Source of the DNA: Gammaproteobacteria bacterium | GTDB lineage: Bacteria > Pseudomonadota > Gammaproteobacteria > SZUA-229 | Length of the DNA stretch: 17,855 nucleotides | Assembly: GCA_011051475.1 (NCBI GenBank) | Contig: DRLE01000052.1 | Location: 1 to 17,855 of the forward strand | Reading direction: 5' to 3' | Shown here: positions 14,916 to 17,855 of the stretch, piece after piece | How positions within the stretch are numbered: the stretch's first letter is position 1 | Layout of the letters: every line of letters begins with the position of its first letter | Position numbers and translations under genes: made by a program | Notes under the pieces: generated by a model | The model's database searches: none | The model's input: only the letters and a program-made list of their open reading frames with translations | What the model was told of the DNA's origin: nothing

Positions 14916-15566
14916 TTATATGGGCGGCTGGAAATGGCGGCTGAGCACCAGGGCTTTGTTCTTTACATTGTTACCAGCAAAAACACCGCCGATAACAGCG
15001 ACCATATCGGCACCTTCCCGGAGAGGCTCGCGGATGTTTTCGGCGGTAATGCCGCCAATGGCGCAAACCGGCAGTTGCAGTTGCTGCCTGGCCTGGCGGA
15101 TGATGGCCGTTCCCGCCAGGCAGGCTTCGGGTTTGGTGGTGGATGAAAACATGGCGCCGAAGGCGACATAATCGGCGCCGTTGTTCTCTGCGGCCAGCGC
15201 CAGCTCCAGCCGGTCATAACAGGAAATGCCGATAATGGCCTTCTCCCCCAGCCTCTCCCGGGCGTGTTCAGGTGAATGATCGTCACGGCCCAGATGCACG
15301 CCATCAGCATCCACTGCACCGGCCAGTTCAATATCATCATTGATAATACAGAGCGCATGGTAGTCGCTGCAAAGCCGGCGCAGCTGCTGTGCCTGTTGCA
15401 GACGTTTTTGCCGGTTTGTGGATTTATCGCGGTACTGGATAATGCGTGCGCCACCGGCGAGTGCGGCTTCGACGCGACTGGCAAAAACCGCTTCGGGTAT
15501 CAGATGTTCATCGGTAATCGCGTAGAGCCCCTGCAGCCTGTGATCACGCTGCTGCTTCAGACTCAC
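14916..15566 (-). CDS. thiE: Thiamine-phosphate synthase
   Basis: ThiE joins HMP-pyrophosphate and the thiazole phosphate to form thiamine phosphate. The 216-aa product shows the family motifs in order: L-Y-A-I-T-D (14-19), Q-Y-R-D-K (44-48), I-N-D-D (75-78), G-V-H-L-G-R-D-D (89-96), G-I-S-C-Y-D (113-118), F-G-A-M-F-S-S-T-T-K (136-145) and I-G-G-I (170-173). Length is normal. The start codon is GTG at 15566, inside the 4-bp overlap GTGA with the thiD stop, which argues for translational coupling and for this start. Some ThiE proteins are fused to ThiD; here the two are separate but overlapping. Confidence 0.96.
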   Translation of the reverse strand: MSLKQQRDHRLQGLYAITDEHLIPEAVFASRVEAALAGGARIIQYRDKSTNRQKRLQQAQQLRRLCSDYHALCIINDDIELAGAVDADGVHLGRDDHSPEHARERLGEKAIIGISCYDRLELALAAENNGADYVAFGAMFSSTTKPEACLAGTAIIRQARQQLQLPVCAIGGITAENIREPLREGADMVAVIGGVFAGNNVKNKALVLSRHFQPPI

Positions 15567-16357
15567 TTGTTCTTGATCCAGAAGCAGCGGTTGGGATGAT
15601 ACTGGCCCATGCCGACGCGATAGGCATTTTTCAGTGCATTGTGCGTATATTCCAGACCATTGCGCACGGCGCCCAGCACGTCCTGCCCCAGCGCCATGTG
15701 CGCGGCGATGCTGGAGGCCAGGGTACAGCCCGAGCCGTGATATTTGTGCGGCAGGCGCTCGTTGTGAAACACTTCCATTTCCCGGTTATTGCTGAACAGG
15801 GTATGCACAACATCCGGTGTCTTGCCGTGGGTGCCGGTCAGCAGGATGTATTCGACGTCGGACTCCAGCAGACCCATGGCAGCGGCGGTCGGTGTGTCGG
15901 AACCGGGGGAGAGGGCGTGTATCTCGAATATATTGGGTGTTAGCACTGTAGTCAGAGGCAGCAGCAGGGTGCGCACGGTATCGACCAGATCCTCGGTACT
16001 CAGCAGGGCATTGGTTTCGGTGCTGAAGACGGGGTCATAGACAACCGGAATATCCGGGTAGTCGGTCAGAATGGAGTGAATCGCCATGGCAATTTCGGCG
16101 CTGCCCACCATGCCGATCTTGACCATGCTGATGGGCATGTCCTCGAGTATGGCGCGGGCCTGCTCCACGATCAGGTCGGATGGCATGGGCGAAAACGACA
16201 TCACGTCGACGGTGTCCTGTACCGTGGCCGCGGTAATAATCGAGGCGGCTATGCAGCCGTGGCTGGTAATGGTTTCAATGTCGGCCTGTATGCCGGCGCC
16301 ACCGGTCGGGTCGGCACCGGAAAAACAAAGTACAACAGGGGGTGTTTTCGAAGTCAT
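15563..16357 (-). CDS. thiD: Hydroxymethylpyrimidine/phosphomethylpyrimidine kinase
   Basis: ThiD phosphorylates HMP and HMP-phosphate to HMP-pyrophosphate for ThiE. The 264-aa ribokinase-fold protein has S-G-A-D-P-T-G-G-A-G-I-Q-A-D (13-26), Y-D-P-V (107-110), L-T-P-N-x-x-E (139-145) and the anion-hole motif H-G-S-G-C-T-L-A-S (207-215). The usual motif reads H-G-T-G-C, so T to S is a mild variation. Length is normal. It is first in a two-gene unit with thiE. The start is 139 bp from the divergent rubredoxin start, so the promoters share that gap. I looked for TPP-riboswitch core motifs in the gap and did not see them. Confidence 0.95.
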   Translation of the reverse strand: MTSKTPPVVLCFSGADPTGGAGIQADIETITSHGCIAASIITAATVQDTVDVMSFSPMPSDLIVEQARAILEDMPISMVKIGMVGSAEIAMAIHSILTDYPDIPVVYDPVFSTETNALLSTEDLVDTVRTLLLPLTTVLTPNIFEIHALSPGSDTPTAAAMGLLESDVEYILLTGTHGKTPDVVHTLFSNNREMEVFHNERLPHKYHGSGCTLASSIAAHMALGQDVLGAVRNGLEYTHNALKNAYRVGMGQYHPNRCFWIKNK

Positions 16358-16382
16358 TTTACATACCGCCGATGGTTGACTG

Positions 16383-16397
16383 CAGCGCCTGCAGACA
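16383..16397. repeat. Short palindrome in the thiD/rubredoxin divergent gap
   Basis: CTGCAG and CTGCAG flank CGC at about 16380-16394, giving a near-symmetric 15-bp element about 25 bp from the thiD start. It might be an operator for either gene, but chance is a fair explanation. No convincing -10/-35 pair was found in the gap. Confidence 0.2.
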
Positions 16398-16496
16398 GGA
16401 ATTCATGGTCCTGTTATTCTAACGCAATCAGGGCCGCGTAGAACAGCCAATACGGCGCTATCAATCCAGAGACTAAAAATTCAGAGGGGAGAGGAA

Positions 16497-16667
16497 ATGG
16501 CTTATAAAAAATGGGTATGCCTGGTTTGCGGTTATCTTTACGACGAGGAAAAAGGCGACGAGGAGCACGGCCTGGCGCCCGGCACCCGCTGGGAAGACGT
16601 GCCGGACGACTGGGAGTGCCCGGATTGCGGCGCCGGCAAGTCGGATTTCGAAATGGCGGAAGTATAA
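16497..16667 (+). CDS. rubA: Rubredoxin
   Basis: This 56-aa gene falls below common length cut-offs. The ATG at 16497 follows a strong purine-rich ribosome binding site (AGGGGA at 16485-16490). The product has both iron-binding cysteine knuckles: C8-L-V-C11-G and C41-P-D-C44-G. It also has the rubredoxin core residues Y13, the Y-D-E-E-x-G-D turn, G29-T-x-W-E-D-V-P-D-D-W-x-C-P-x-C-G and a C-terminal K-S-D-F-E motif. It is a one-iron electron carrier in the cytoplasm; the redox partner is not evident here. It is divergent from thiD and 29 bp upstream of the dehydrogenase gene, with which it may be co-transcribed. Confidence 0.96.
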   Translation: MAYKKWVCLVCGYLYDEEKGDEEHGLAPGTRWEDVPDDWECPDCGAGKSDFEMAEV

Positions 16668-16696
16668 GCACACCCGGACTGAAATAACGGTGTCTT

Positions 16697-17659
16697 ATGT
16701 CTTTTAGCGAAGCTGTTTTTCTGGATTACGCCTCGATACATCCGGAGGATCTGGATACGTCTGCGCTAAATGACCTGGCGGATAACTGGCGGTTTTTCGA
16801 TAATGCTGCGCCGGATGAAGTGATGGCAGGTGTTGGTGGAGCCGAGCTGATCGTCAGTAACAAGGTGGTGCTGGACAGACCGGTACTGCAGGCGGCCACC
16901 CGGTTGAAACTGGTCTGCATTGCCGCTACCGGCGTAAACAATATTGATCGGGTAGCGGCTAAAGAGCAGGGCATAACCGTCTGTAATGTCCCGGCCTATG
17001 CCACACCCTCGGTGGTGCAGCACGTGTTTTCCCTGCTGCTGGCACTGACCACCCAGCATACGCGTTATCAGCAGGCCGTGCTTGAGGGGCGCTGGTCACA
17101 AAGCCCGTTTTTCTGCCTGTTCGATTATCCCGTGCGCGAACTGCAGGGGCTGAATATGGGCATAGTCGGTTACGGCGAACTGGGCCGGGCGGTGGCCGCC
17201 GTCGCCGAGGCTTTCGGCATGAATATCCTGCTGGCGCGGCGCAATGCCGATGACCGCAGGCCGGGGCGCGTACCGCTTGATGAACTGCTGACCAGGGCCG
17301 ATGTGGTCAGCCTGCATTGCCCGTTAACGGAAGATACCCGCAATCTGATCGGTACAAAGGAACTGGCCCTGATGAAAGCCGATGCCATTCTTGTCAATAC
17401 CGCCCGTGGCGGCCTTGTCGATGAACAGGCCCTGCTGGCCGCACTGAAGTCCGGGCAGATCGGTGGTGCAGCGCTGGACGTGCTGGCGCAGGAGCCACCA
17501 CCGGCGGATTACTTTCTGTTGCAGCAACAACTGCCTAACCTGATCATTACCCCGCACGTGGCCTGGGCCAGCCGTCAGGCGCGACAGCGGCTGGTGGATG
17601 AAATTGCCGAAAATATACGGGCGTTTTTGCGCGGGGAACCGCGTAATGTGGTGAACTGA
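16697..17659 (+). CDS. D-2-hydroxyacid dehydrogenase, glycerate dehydrogenase/hydroxypyruvate reductase-like
   Basis: The 320-aa NAD(P)-dependent enzyme belongs to the D-isomer 2-hydroxyacid dehydrogenase family. The Rossmann motif is G158-x-G160-x-x-G163 (V-G-Y-G-E-L-G). Catalytic residues are in place: R237 in N-T-A-R-G-G-L-V-D, E266 in A-Q-E-P-P and H287 in T-P-H-V-A-W. The substrate-side motif S-N-K-V-V-L-D (54-60) followed by A-A-T-G-V-N-N-I-D (76-84) is what I associate with the HprA-type glycerate dehydrogenase subgroup. It would interconvert hydroxypyruvate and D-glycerate, or a similar short 2-keto acid; the exact substrate cannot be read from sequence. R181 and R182 after strand beta-2 hint at NADP preference, as inference. 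Only a weak ribosome binding site precedes the ATG. A palindromic repeat starts 28 bp after the stop. Confidence 0.93.
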   Translation: MSFSEAVFLDYASIHPEDLDTSALNDLADNWRFFDNAAPDEVMAGVGGAELIVSNKVVLDRPVLQAATRLKLVCIAATGVNNIDRVAAKEQGITVCNVPAYATPSVVQHVFSLLLALTTQHTRYQQAVLEGRWSQSPFFCLFDYPVRELQGLNMGIVGYGELGRAVAAVAEAFGMNILLARRNADDRRPGRVPLDELLTRADVVSLHCPLTEDTRNLIGTKELALMKADAILVNTARGGLVDEQALLAALKSGQIGGAALDVLAQEPPPADYFLLQQQLPNLIITPHVAWASRQARQRLVDEIAENIRAFLRGEPRNVVN

Positions 17660-17686
17660 TAAGCTGGCTGGTTTTATTTTGACTGT

Positions 17687-17795
17687 TTTTAACCACAGAG
17701 GACACAGAGGTTCACAGAGGAAAGCATTATATTGTTTTTACGCCGCCAGGCGCGTTAAAAAACTCTGTGTACCTCTGTGTCCTCTGTGGTTAGAA
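17687..17795. repeat. Dispersed palindromic repeat, copy 2 (109 bp)
   Basis: The arms at 17687-17719 and 17763-17795 match the 33-bp arms of copy 1 (12963-13080); the left arms are identical and the right arm differs by one base. The central part is similar but shorter and keeps an inner stem (GTTTTTA near 17733 with TTAAAAAAC near 17755) around a GC-rich tip. It begins 28 bp beyond the dehydrogenase stop, matching the placement of copy 1 after ycgL. Confidence 0.85.
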
Positions 17796-17823
17796 AAATA
17801 CCAAACACCAACACCAGAACCAC

Positions 17824-17855
17824 TTATTCACCCACCACCGTAATCGTCAGCTTGC
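17824..17855 (-). CDS. Possible 3' end of a - strand gene, cut by the window
   Basis: On the - strand the last bases read K-L-T-I-T-V-V-G-E followed by TAA (17826-17824). The alternating hydrophobic ending is credible as a C-terminus, but ten codons are too few to judge. The gene would converge on the dehydrogenase, with the palindromic repeat between them. Family unknown. Confidence 0.3.
   Translation of the reverse strand, partial: KLTITVVGE

Noticed and set aside
16358..16496. TPP riboswitch upstream of thiD
   Set aside because: The conserved CTGAGA and ACCTGAT-type core motifs are not visible on the - strand of this gap, and the gap is short and shared with the rubredoxin gene.

Overview
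The window looks like a chromosomal segment of a gammaproteobacterium. YcgN and YcgL are essentially gammaproteobacterial families, and the thiD/thiE/hemL set next to a rubredoxin is an arrangement I recall from that class. Base composition is moderate, AT-richer over the lipoprotein genes at the left than over the housekeeping genes at the right. I cannot name a species. I see no rRNA, tRNA, CRISPR array, transposase or phage gene.

Layout. (1) Positions 1-4777, + strand: the 3' part of a TolB-like beta-propeller protein, then two paralogous lipoproteins, each with three PKD domains followed by YD (RHS-type) repeats. (2) 4972-5689, + strand: ycgN and a small overlapping gene of unknown function. 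(3) 5686-12240, - strand: a cyclic-di-GMP block with three paralogous 7TMR-DISM/GGDEF diguanylate cyclases and one membrane HD-GYP phosphodiesterase. The last pair is translationally coupled (TAA-A-ATG). (4) 12369-12803, - strand: a membrane-anchored cold-shock-domain protein with a clear intrinsic terminator, a likely promoter and a 5'-leader hairpin. (5) 13107-16357, - strand: ycgL and hemL (coupled, TAA-G-ATG), then thiE and thiD (overlapping, GTGA). (6) 16497-17659, + strand: a short rubredoxin gene divergent from thiD, followed by a D-2-hydroxyacid dehydrogenase. (7) Two copies of a palindromic repeat of about 110 bp, each starting about 26-28 bp downstream of a stop codon (ycgL and the dehydrogenase). 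The final bases appear to hold the 3' end of another - strand gene.

How the genes work together. The block at 5686-12240 is a candidate c-di-GMP signalling module. Three sensors share a periplasmic ligand-binding fold (7TMR-DISMED2), seven membrane helices and an intact GGEEF active site with an RxxD inhibitory site. A phosphodiesterase with an intact HD-GYP site sits among them, so the locus encodes both synthesis and breakdown of the messenger. The PKD/YD lipoproteins and the propeller protein are probably envelope proteins, but nothing links them functionally to the c-di-GMP block. ThiE and ThiD make thiamine phosphate, and HemL makes 5-aminolevulinate for tetrapyrroles.

The least ordinary items are the tandem DISM-GGDEF/HD-GYP cluster, the PKD-YD mini-lipoprotein pair with its recently homogenised segment, the membrane-anchored cold-shock protein and the paired palindromic repeats. 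No gene-free stretch exceeds 300 bases.
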